A DNA stretch of 64,000 bases from Phaeosaccion multiseriatum. Lineage: Eukaryota; Ochrophyta, other classes. Below, one piece after another: positions 55,555-64,000 of this stretch. Both the position numbers and the translations under genes were made by a program. Position 1 is the first letter of the stretch, and every line of letters begins with the position of its first letter. The stretch lies in NCBI GenBank assembly GCA_965112735.1, contig OZ218954.1, forward strand, positions 1,674,001 through 1,738,000, in the 5' to 3' direction. Below the pieces are notes generated by a model. That model searched no databases, was not told the DNA's origin, and saw only the letters and a program-made list of their open reading frames with translations.

Positions 55555-56191
55555 TTCACGGTACTATTAGACATACGGACTACAGAGAACTAATTTTAAA
55601 TGTTAATTTTAAATCTAAGTATAAGCTACGTATATAGCAAAGGGAAGGAATTTTTAACTCCGCTACTGCTGCTGCTGCTGCTGCTGCTGTATCGCCAACT
55701 GCTCTGCTGCTGCATGCAGATCAATCACGTCGTCTCCACACCCTCTCACACTCACGGCCCAGGGGTGTCTCCCAAACTCGCTGTTTGTCAGGTTGTGGAC
55801 ACACCCACGGACCCACGGACCTCTCACGTAAATACTCTTCCCCTCCTCTCTTCCCGGACGTAAACACTCCTCCCCTCCTCCTCACACCGCGTAAATACTA
55901 CATTCTCCCTCCCCCTTCACCTCACCCCTTCATAAAAATCACACGTGTACCCGGTTTGCTGTGGCGACCACCTTGCCTATGAGTACATTTGTGGGGGCAA
56001 CATCCCCTGTGTGCCAACGGCGGGGGCGCCGCCTCCTCCTCTCCCTCCTCGTCAGGGGCAAGACTCGTGCTTTGCAACACTTTCGTGTTCTTCCTCCTCC
56101 TCCCCCTCCTCCTGTTAGCCCTGCTCCCGCTCCTCCTCCTCTCCCCTCCTCCTCCCCCTCCCCCTCCCCCTCCTCCTCCTCTTCCCTGACC
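55555..56191. other. Intergenic, element to MYB gene; no gene seen
   Basis: It contains a (CTG)n run carrying the dispersed TATCGCCAACTGC motif (55668-55710), short ACCCACGGA-type repeats, and a CCT-rich tract (56093-56180) adjoining the 3' end of the MYB gene. Confidence 0.7.
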
Positions 56192-59100
56192 CTACGACGA
56201 CACTTCTGTCTTCACAGTAGAGGTGAGCTTCACCGCAGGTACTGCAGTAGTTGGTCCTTCTGTTCTTGCTGTAGCTGCTCTTGCTGCAGCCGCTGCCATT
56301 GTTCCTGTGAACGCTGGCACAGGTGCCGGTGCTGCAGCTCCGGCAACTGAAGTGGGGGTGGGTATTGCCGAGTGCTGCCCTGCTGCCGCTGCTGCTGATG
56401 GTGGTAGTGCTGCCGGCGGTGGTGCTGGTGCTGGTGCTGATGGTAGTACGGGCGCGGGTGAACTCAGCGTTGCTGGTGCTTGCCGTTGCACTGGCTGTGC
56501 TGATGTTGCTGGTAGCGCTGGTGCTGCTGGTGGTAGTACTGCTGGTGCTGGTGCTCCTGATGGTAGTGCTGTACCCGGCGCGGATGGAAGTGATTGCACT
56601 GCTTGCACTCCCTGTGCTGGTGCTGCTGATGGTAGAGTTGAGGGTAGCGGTGATGTTTGCGCTGGTGCTTGCCCCGCCTGTGGCGCTCCAGGAACAACAT
56701 ATGCAGCAACAGGAGGAGACACAGCAGTTGGTGCTACAGAGGTCGATGCCATTGCTGCCACCGGTGCTGCCGCCGGCGACGCCGCGGTCTGTTGGAGGGT
56801 CATCTGTGCTGCTGATTGCGCTGACCCTATTGGGGCTGCGGTGTACACTACCCCCGGTGATGGTTGTAGTGCTTGTGGTGTGACAAGCGGTGCTGGTACT
56901 CCTGGCGCTGCTGGGGGTGGCATTGGCGTGGAAACCGTCGTCTGGAGCGCGGTCATGGGAGCGACCGTGGTGGTAGCAGTGAGGTGTGTGACGTAGCCTT
57001 GCACCCCCGCCCCCCCTGCTCCTGCTGCTGCGCCCGTTCCACCAGCACCACCACCAGCACCAGCAGCAGCAGCAGCAGCAGCAACAGAGGCAAGAGGGGG
57101 CAGCCCTAGCGGCGTTTGGGGGAGCGCTTGTTTGGGGAAAGGTGCGGCGTCAGTGCCCCTCCCACTGTCCTCCGTCCAATCCAGCCCCTCGGCCTCACTA
57201 AGCAGCTCATCCACCTTCCTCCCCTGTGTGTACCACTTGGGCATCATGCCTGCCACTGCTGCAGCAGAAGCCGCAATGCTCGCTTCTCGGTGCTCCTTAG
57301 ATGTTGCGTCGACCCCTGGGGAAGGCTCATCGACAATGGAGACGGGAGAGAGGAAGCGAAACAGTCCTGCGTCCACCGTGTTGTTCGTAGAGACGAAGGG
57401 CTGCAAGGAAGGGGCCAGGGTGTGCTGACCTGTGGACGTGTGGACAGACGGAGTAGCAGTAGGTATGAGATGTGAATGAGGACAGAACATGGACATACGT
57501 AGTGAAGGGTCACAAGAGGGAAGAGGGAGGGGCAAGGGGAAACTAAGCCCGCCTTGCTTGCATTTGTTCCATTCCTGCCCCCCTCCGTAACTGCCGAGCC
57601 TGCCCCTCTCTTTCTCTCTCTCTCTCTAAGACATGTGTGTGGTGCTTCTTGGCCTTACCTTCGTAGAGGTCCTCCAGCCTCCGTTTGCTCCCTCTGCTCC
57701 GCCTCTTGTTGCTCCCGCCATGTTTCGAGTCCATCATCACGTCTCCGTGATCGCCATTTTGCTTTGCTTTGGCAAGCTGTGGAGGCAGGGGGGTGGGGGG
57801 GAGAGGTGTGGCGGGTGCGTGTCATCAAAGCAAGAGACACAAATACAATGGCGAAACAAAGGACAGTGGGACAAAAGAAAGGATAGGTGGGAAAAGACTG
57901 TCACTAAAAGCTGGGCAAACGCCACCCCGAAGTGTGGAAGGATGACGATTACTATCACGATAAGCAAGTCGAGCAGACGAAGGGCAAGTCGTCAGTGATG
58001 TCAGTAAGTCACAAAGAGCCCCCCCAGCACACACAAGCATCAGCTCCGAACACCTCGAATCGCAGAGGCCCTAAACAAAAGACCACTTCCCCGCCTCTCA
58101 CCTCCTCTCCCCTCTTCTCACCTCCTCTCCTCTCCTCCCCCCACCTCCCCCCCTCCCCCCCTCTCTCACACACCTTTTGAAAGTACTTCTGGGCGTGCGT
58201 CCGAATCTGAACAACGGTTCTTGTCTTGATGAGTCCAGCAATCTTCTTCCACCCCTTCCCATGTAGCTCCAATCCCTGCAAGAACAGACGATGCTCCTCG
58301 TATGTCCACCTCCCGGTGTTCTCCTTCAATGGGGCTCCATCGGGACCCACGCCTGCCTCTCCTCCGACCCCTTCTTTGCCGCTCGAGGGTTTGGTGTTCA
58401 TTTGTACCTCCACGACCGCACGGGGTGCAGGAAACACTCCGGTTGCGTCCACTTGGCCTGTAAAGGTTCCTCCTATTGTCGGTCGAAACTCCACCGTACC
58501 CGCTCCTGCACCCCCCGGCGGTGGAAGTCCATAGCTCCCATTCGCCAATGCTACTCCTCCTGCTACTCCTCCTGCTGATGCTACCCCGTTTGACCCGGTT
58601 ACTGTCAGCACTGGTGGTGGCAGGCCTGCTGCACTCACTCCCACCGGCAGTGAGACACCTCCTGGTTGCACTGCTTGCATCGCATGTCCACCACCCACAG
58701 GGTGAACCCTTCCTCCTGCCACCGCCGCCGCCGCTCTCTGTTGTGCGAGTAGCAGCTGCTGATTCTGCTGCTGCTGTGACAGGGGTATTGGGACCCCACT
58801 GAGCCCACCACTACCACCAGCAGCGGCGGCGGCAGCAGCAGCAGCAGTAGTAGCAGCAGTCGCGGGACCAGCCGCTCCATTGGTAGCAACGCCGGTAGTG
58901 GTCGAGGTACGCATCATCGCAGCGGCTCCGGTTGCGTTGGCAGGAGAGCGCTGCGCTTGCCCCATCGCCATCCCGGAGAGACCTCTCCCTAGCGTTACGC
59001 CTGTAGTGTAGTGAAAACGCCCAGCGAAGAGAAGCGAGGGGTGCGGTACGGGGGGGCGAGCAGGAACATGTAAGGGTTTCCGGGTCGGCTTTGTCTGGGT

Positions 59101-59610
59101 AGAGGACACACCGGGGTGGGTGGTCATCGGGGGGGGGTGGAGACTGGCTAACGGACAAGTGGTAGCCCATTGCGGACAATCGGCAGGGACACATATGGGA
59201 ACAAAGGGAAGGTGTGGAGGCGAGGATACACACGGGGCAGGCAAAGGAGGCAAGAGGACAGAGGACAGAGGACAGTCGGAGATCGAACACCTACCTGCCC
59301 CTAGCCCCGCTGCTGCGGGGGGAAGAGAGCCCTTCCCTCTGCCGATCATCGCTGACGGGAGGGGTGCGGGCGTGGACAGAGCGGGGCCTTGCACCCACGC
59401 ACCCACACTCCCACCCATGCTCACCCCTCGACTCGCCCACTGCTGCGGCTGCTGCGGCTGCGGAAGAGCCTGCGGTACCGGGTGCGAGTTTGGAGCAGCA
59501 GGAGCAGCAGCAGTGCCTGGAACAGGAGGCTGACGTGGTAAAGGTCCTTGTCCCGGTGTAGTTGTTGTTGCTGGTGATGCTGCTCCAGTCGAAAGCTGCA
59601 TTACTGGCGC

Positions 59611-59642
<32 letters not shown>

Positions 59643-60372
59643 CTGCCGTTGTTGCTGTTGCTATTGTTGGTGTTGGTGTCGGTGGTGTTGATGTTGCTAT
59701 TGTTGGTGTTGTTTTTGTTGTTGGTGTTGTTGTTGGTGTTGTTGTTGTTGTTGTTGTTGTTGTCGTTGTTGTCGTGGCCACGTGCAATGCGGGAGGTTGA
59801 GTGGTCTGCTGCTGCTGCGTCGTCTGTGGCAGCGGTTGTGGTAGCGGTGCTGCTAGTGGTGCTGCTCTTGGTGCCACGGATGGTGGCAGTAGTGCAGCTG
59901 GCACGGGCTGCTGCGGCTGCTGAGTTACAGCAGCGACTGCTGCCACTGATGTAAGAGGCGGCGTGGATGGCAACTGGCCTGCTGTTGGCGCTGCTTGGCC
60001 TACTGTTGCCGCTGCTGCTCCTGCAGCGGCCCCACCCGTCGTGGGCGTAGCGACGCTGTTTGACGGTCGCTTGACCGGGGGCTCTACTTCAGGCGGACTC
60101 TCCAATGCTCGCTTTCCAATCGCCACTGTCTCCTCCGCCCCTTTCGCGCTTGTTGAAGCTGAAGCTGATGCTGCCGATGCTGCTGCAGATGGTGGTGTTA
60201 CCGACGCTGCCGGTGAAGAGCGCGCCTTGATGACAGCAGCAGTATCACGGGCCCCCATAGTGCTACTGACTAAGCCGCTACCTGCCACCGCTATTGCTCC
60301 CGCCGGGACGTAACCAACAGCAGCAACAGGAGCCCCCGCCGGCGCTGGAGCCGACACAGAGACTGTACTCAT
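56192..60372 (-). CDS. SHAQKYF-class single-repeat MYB-like transcription factor
   Basis: Four exons (60372-59295, 59000-58174, 57776-57659, 57429-56192) join in phase to 1086 residues. The DNA-binding domain at about residues 590-635 reads GRWTYEEHRLFLQGLELHG...WKKIAGLIKTRTVVQIRTHAQKYFQK, continuing LAKAKQNGDHGDVMM across the junction. Two of three regularly spaced Trp are kept, and THAQKYF is the variant of the plant/protist SHAQKYF signature. A basic stretch (NKRRSRGSKRRLEDLYEG) follows and may be a nuclear signal. The flanks are very long Pro/Ala/Thr/Val/Gln low-complexity regions, including poly-Thr encoded by (TTG)n on the plus strand at about 59735-59765. Plants and protists use such factors in circadian and light-regulated transcription; no target can be read here. 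The start is the first ATG of the frame. Confidence 0.93.
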
Positions 60373-61137
60373 CCCTTCTCTCCCACGTGCTCCCCTCGAT
60401 CGAAGCGCCCGTGGCTAAGCTCAAGCTGCACACGAGTGCACTGCTTGTGCCTCGGCAGCATACCTGCAGGCAGGCTTTCTTTCTCGATGCCCTCCCTCGT
60501 CGTGGTGGCGGTGGTGGCGGAAGGGGAAAACCTTTTAACTAACCCGGCCCGGACCCACTCTCAAACACACTCTAAACTGATCTCTCCGGTGGGCTGGGCG
60601 TTGATGGTAGCGGTTGTCTTCCTTCCCCCGGCCACTTTCAGCCCAGTGCTGTTCCTGTTGCTGCCCCCTTCTCAGTTCCACCCCCCCTCCAACTCACTCA
60701 CTCGTACTTTCTTTATTCGCTCAGAAAGAGTCTAGCCTACAGCTCACAGCATGCTGCATGTACACCGGACCAATGCTTAAGCCTTTGCTCTGGATGGAAG
60801 CAAGAGGCCGCAAATCAAAACCCCGACACAACTCTGGGGCGATATTACCTCCACTTTTCCACCCCTCTTTGCCCTCCTTCCCTCGCTAATTCCTTTTTAA
60901 TGGGTTGTACGCTTGACCCTTCGACCTGTTACGCCTCTCTATAACCTGCTTCACCCTTTAATTAAGTATTCAAAGGCCTTCTAGCGCGAGGCGCGGCTGG
61001 AGTACGTGGCGTACCCCCTGGGGGATGTCGATATGCCTTCAAATAACATGACTTTTTTGTTTTGTTTTGTTGTTCTTTTGTTCTTTTACTTTTGCGAGCG
61101 TTATTTTTTTATTCATTTTTTGGGGGTCCTCCCGTTT
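60373..61137. other. Upstream region of the MYB gene; no gene seen
   Basis: This is unique sequence with no convincing coding frame. A T-rich stretch (TTTTGTTTTGTTTTGTTG type) at 61047-61120 precedes the ankyrin relic. Confidence 0.6.
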
Positions 61138-61470
61138 ATTCCGGAGGAGAAGAGCCCCACGGAGGAGCTTCTCTCTCTGTGCCGGTCAACGACGAAGGAG
61201 GACGCAAGCCTGAGTCGCGATGAGTCCGCTTGCATCCGCTTGCACCGCCCGAGACGTCAAGGCGTTGCTCGAACGGGGAGCCGACGCCAATGCGCAAGAC
61301 TCGCGTTTCAATCCCGAGCGCACGCCGGAGGTGTACAAGGAGAACAGCCAGGTGGGACTTCAATGACAGGAATGACTTGAGAGTGGCGCTTCATTACGCC
61401 AGTCAAAGGGGTCTCTGGGAGAGGGGGAAGGAAGAGGCTCGACGGAGGAGCCTTTGTAGACGCAGGTACT
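61138..61470 (+). pseudogene. Ankyrin-repeat gene relic, frame broken
   Basis: From 61219 one frame reads ATG then SPLASACTARDVKALLERGADANAQD, a good ankyrin helix-turn-helix plus beta-turn, and ends in a TGA near 61364. A second ankyrin-like piece (DLRVALHYASQRGLWE) continues at about 61377-61424 in another frame. Only about 20 bases lie between, too few for an intron, so a frameshift is the simplest reading. No upstream promoter-proximal exon is evident. It is probably a dead fragment of an ankyrin-repeat gene. Confidence 0.55.
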
Positions 61471-61796
61471 ATTTGTTTGCAACGAAATTGGAACCCGCCC
61501 CAGCGCAGTCCTCAGAGACGTAAGGCGCCGGGGACCTGTCGAGGTTTCAATGCGGGGTTTTCCTACTCCCCCACTAACCGCGTAGGGGTTTTCCTTTTTT
61601 TCCCGAAATAAAAAATGACCATTTTCTCACTATGAATGGGCCCTAGCTGAACCCTTTTAAATAATGAATTAAATGGGACCAATGTATCAATGCCACTGTG
61701 CCTACTCCCTTGGTCTCCCTCGCGCTCTCGCGGGAGGCCCTGGAACTGAAACTGAACCGTGATCAGCCCAGGTGAGACCTCTCTGCTCTATCTCTC
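61471..61796. other. Intergenic, no gene seen
   Basis: AT-richer unique sequence lies between the ankyrin relic and the 3' end of the last gene. Nothing is recognised. Confidence 0.6.
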
Positions 61797-63987
61797 TCAT
61801 TTGGCGTAGATATCCTGTAGGCCCGAGCTCTCGTCTGGCAACACATCAAAGTCATAGTCCGAGTCCCGTGTGGGCACAAGGGAACCCTCACCTTGCCCCT
61901 TCCCCCCCTTCCCTCCTCCTCCTCCTCCTCCTCCTCCTCCTCCTCCTCCTCCGTCGGCGTCTCCCCATATGGGAGAGGTCTTTTCCATCAAGTCAGTGGC
62001 GTACTTGTCCTGCACCTTACTGCCCTTCCTCCCTCCGCCCCCCTCTGCCTCCCTCTGCTCCTTCTCTCTCTTCCTTTCCTTGCGTTCTCTCCGTCGCTCC
62101 CGATCCTCCTGCCGCTCTTGCTTGCTCTGAGGCTCCCCCCCTCCCCCCGACTTGTCCGCCCCCACACTCCCTCGATGGCCCCCGCGGCTTAACGACGCCC
62201 TCCGCCTGCCGTCTTTCCTCCCCTCCTCCTCCTCGTCAAACGCATACCCCCCGTCGGCGAAACCGTCACCACCTCTTCCACCCCCTGCCTGACCGCTACG
62301 GGGCAACAAAACGGATGAGTCTTCCTCTCCTCTCCGCCGCTCGTGCTGCTCCAGTGTTGTTGGCGGAACCATCATCAGTCCCCCACCTCCCCCGCCTCCC
62401 CCTCCTGCTAACGCATCATCCACCAACAGCAAGGGCTCCTTGGGTCGTTCCTTGCCCCCCTTGCCGCTTCTGCTCCGCTTCCCCCCCTGCCGGGACGAGC
62501 ATCGGTCTTTTGAAGGTTCTCCGTGAAGTCCCCGCTCTCCTTCTAGCGATAGCCCGCCCCCCAGGGCCCCGTCACCTCCGGTCTCGACTCCGCCGAAACC
62601 CCAATCTGCAGCGTCGGACGCCACGATCAATCTGCGCACGCGTACACACGTACACACACACGCGCGCACACACCACACACACACACGCACACGCACGCAC
62701 ACACACGCGCACACGCACACACGCACACACGCACACACACACACACATGTGCAGGAAGGGCGGGCGATACGTAAGTACACGGCCAAGGCACGCGCTGAGC
62801 TTGTCCCCTGAGCAAAGCCGTTGAGCCTAAGCTGCTCTAGCTTGTAGCTAAGCTGTTGTAGCTCGTAGTCAGTGCGATAGTGCTGCACCTAACAGTCAAC
62901 ACCTAACAGTCAACACCTAACAGTCAACGATGCTTGACTATTCGCCTCGCGCCCTGCCTCACAGCTGCTAGACTGCCGAGGTCAGACTCTCTCCCTCTCC
63001 CTCTCCCTCCCTACCTCCGTCCCGGCCTCCGTCCCTGCCTCCCTCCCTGCCTCCCTCCCTCCCTCCCTCCCTCCCTCCCTCCCTCCCTCCCTCCCTCCCT
63101 CCCTCCCTCCCTCCCTCCCTCCCTCCCTCCCTCCCTCCCTCCCTCCCTCCCTCCCTCCCTCCCTCCCTCCCTCCCTCCCTCCCTCCCTCCCTCCCTCCCT
63201 CCCTCTCTCCCTCCCTCCCTCCCTCCCTCCCTCCCTCCCTCCCTCCCTCCCTCCCTCCCTCCCTCCCTCCCTCCCTCCCTCCCTCCCTCCCTCCCTCCCT
63301 GTCTCCCTCCCTCCCTGCCTCCCTCCCTCCATCCGCCCCTCCCTCACTCACTCACCCATCTTCGAACATTCCGACGTGCTGCATCTGTGCCAGCCCCCCT
63401 CCACCTCCCCCTGCACCCCCCCCCCCGCTCGTCTTGTCCTTCCGAGTCCCTGACCGACTCGCACTAGGCCTTGAAGAGCCCCCTCCCCCCCCCGCAGTCG
63501 GACTGATGGGTGGTGTAGAGAAGCCGTCGTCCGCTCCAGCAGTATGCGAGACGGGCGGGCGATCGCTCCCTCCTCCTCCTCCTCCTCCTCCTCCTCCTCC
63601 TCCTCCTCCTCCTCCCCCGCCACCGGTACCGCTCCTGCGAGTACCCCCTCTGCTCTCACTTCTCCGACTGCTACTACCACCACTTCCACCCCCTCCTTCG
63701 CCGCCCCCGCCTCTGCTACCGCCCCCACCCCTCACACCCTTGCTGTTGTCCTCGTTTCCGCCACCTTCCGACCCCGGCGGTAAGTCGCCTCCCAGGATAC
63801 AGGGCAACTTGCTCGAGAGGAGGCCGCTGGAAGCCCCCCCGGAGCCAACCCCCCCGGGGGCGACACTGCTTCTTGGCCTCACCCTGGGCAGCTGCCACCG
63901 CTCTTCGTCCTCAATGTATTCGGCACGCTCCCAGATCTTGGCGATTTCTTTGCTGGAGAGGACGAGTTTGACCACTTGTTCCCACAG
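61797..63987 (-). CDS. Unidentified Gly/Arg-rich protein (5' end beyond window)
   Basis: Two exons are visible: 63987-63356 (acceptor CACCACAG at the window edge, phase 0) and 62631-61797. The junction keeps phase (two bases plus one), giving about 488 residues of the C-terminal part. The only ordinary-looking segment is at the start: LWEQVVKLVLSSKEIAKIWE, then RAEYIEDEERWQLP, probably two amphipathic helices. The rest is poly-Gly, Ser, Arg and Lys/Glu-rich, including a charged coil (KQERQEDRERRRERKERKRE), KVQDKYATDLMEKTSPIWGD, and the end DYDFDVLPDESSGLQDIYAK. I do not recognise the family. The intron is filled by a (CA)n array and a roughly 300-base (CCCT)n array. Confidence 0.65.
62640..62747. 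repeat. CA-rich microsatellite
   Basis: (CA)n with CG interruptions runs up to the acceptor of the last exon of the right-edge gene. Confidence 0.9.
63052..63350. repeat. (CCCT)n tetranucleotide array
   Basis: About 300 bases of CCCT with very few interruptions begin just inside the donor of exon 63987-63356. It is the longest pure tetranucleotide array in the window. Confidence 0.97.
63571..63614. repeat. (CCT)n coding for poly-Gly
   Basis: About 15 triplets in the right-edge gene encode a glycine run. Confidence 0.9.
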
Positions 63988-64000
63988 CTGTGGTGAGAGA

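Noticed and set aside
62968-63467. Long frames of PSLPPSLP or GREGGREG
   Set aside because: They are pure (CCCT)n tetranucleotide translation within an intron.

Overview
The window is nuclear DNA from a unicellular or simple multicellular eukaryote. Genes are split by GT-AG introns (up to 19 exons), GC content is high, and microsatellites are very abundant: (GT)n, (GA)n, (CCT)n, (CCCT)n, (CAA)n. Gene content points to a protist with cilia, because a complete BBS8/TTC8 gene is present. A Crypton-like tyrosine-recombinase element and a SHAQKYF-class MYB factor fit a stramenopile (heterokont) lineage, but this is inference; no gene fixes the species. There is no bacterial or viral signature, no CRISPR array, and I saw no rRNA or tRNA gene.

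Layout, left to right: a 5'-truncated BSD-domain/coiled-coil gene (+, 1-2301); acireductone dioxygenase of methionine salvage (+, 3151-4624); an SCP/NIF-type CTD phosphatase with a huge low-complexity N-terminus (+, 5537-10258); a UEV1/MMS2 ubiquitin-conjugating variant (-, 12077-13743); BBS8/TTC8 (+, 14144-17772); HYOU1/GRP170, an ER Hsp70-family chaperone (-, 18645-26992); a TBC Rab-GAP with an F-box-like N-terminus (+, 27286-32805); a full-length ABCC/MRP transporter (-, 33708-42876); a glutamine-rich protein with a PIF/Harbinger-like helix-turn-helix (+, 43221-44477); a Rab7-like GTPase with an N-terminal extension (-, 45437-48337); an RluA-type pseudouridine synthase (+, 48589-51789); a tyrosine-recombinase mobile element bounded by matched palindromes (51981-55554); a SHAQKYF MYB-like factor (-, 56192-60372); an ankyrin-repeat relic (+, about 61138-61470); and an unidentified low-complexity gene cut by the right edge (-, 61797-63987).

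From 12 to 52 kb the strands alternate strictly. Four pairs are head-to-head with only about 250-400 bases between start codons (UEV/BBS8, HYOU1/TBC, ABCC/Harbinger-like, Rab/pseudouridine synthase), so divergent shared promoters are likely. The genes do not form one pathway. They are housekeeping functions: ER folding, Rab traffic (a Rab and a Rab-GAP), ubiquitin signalling, ciliary trafficking, transport and RNA modification.

Exon models were built by hand from splice signals, reading phase and family conservation. For ADI1, UEV, BBS8, HYOU1, TBC, ABCC, Rab, pseudouridine synthase, MYB and the recombinase every junction is phase-consistent. The phosphatase has one unresolved junction.
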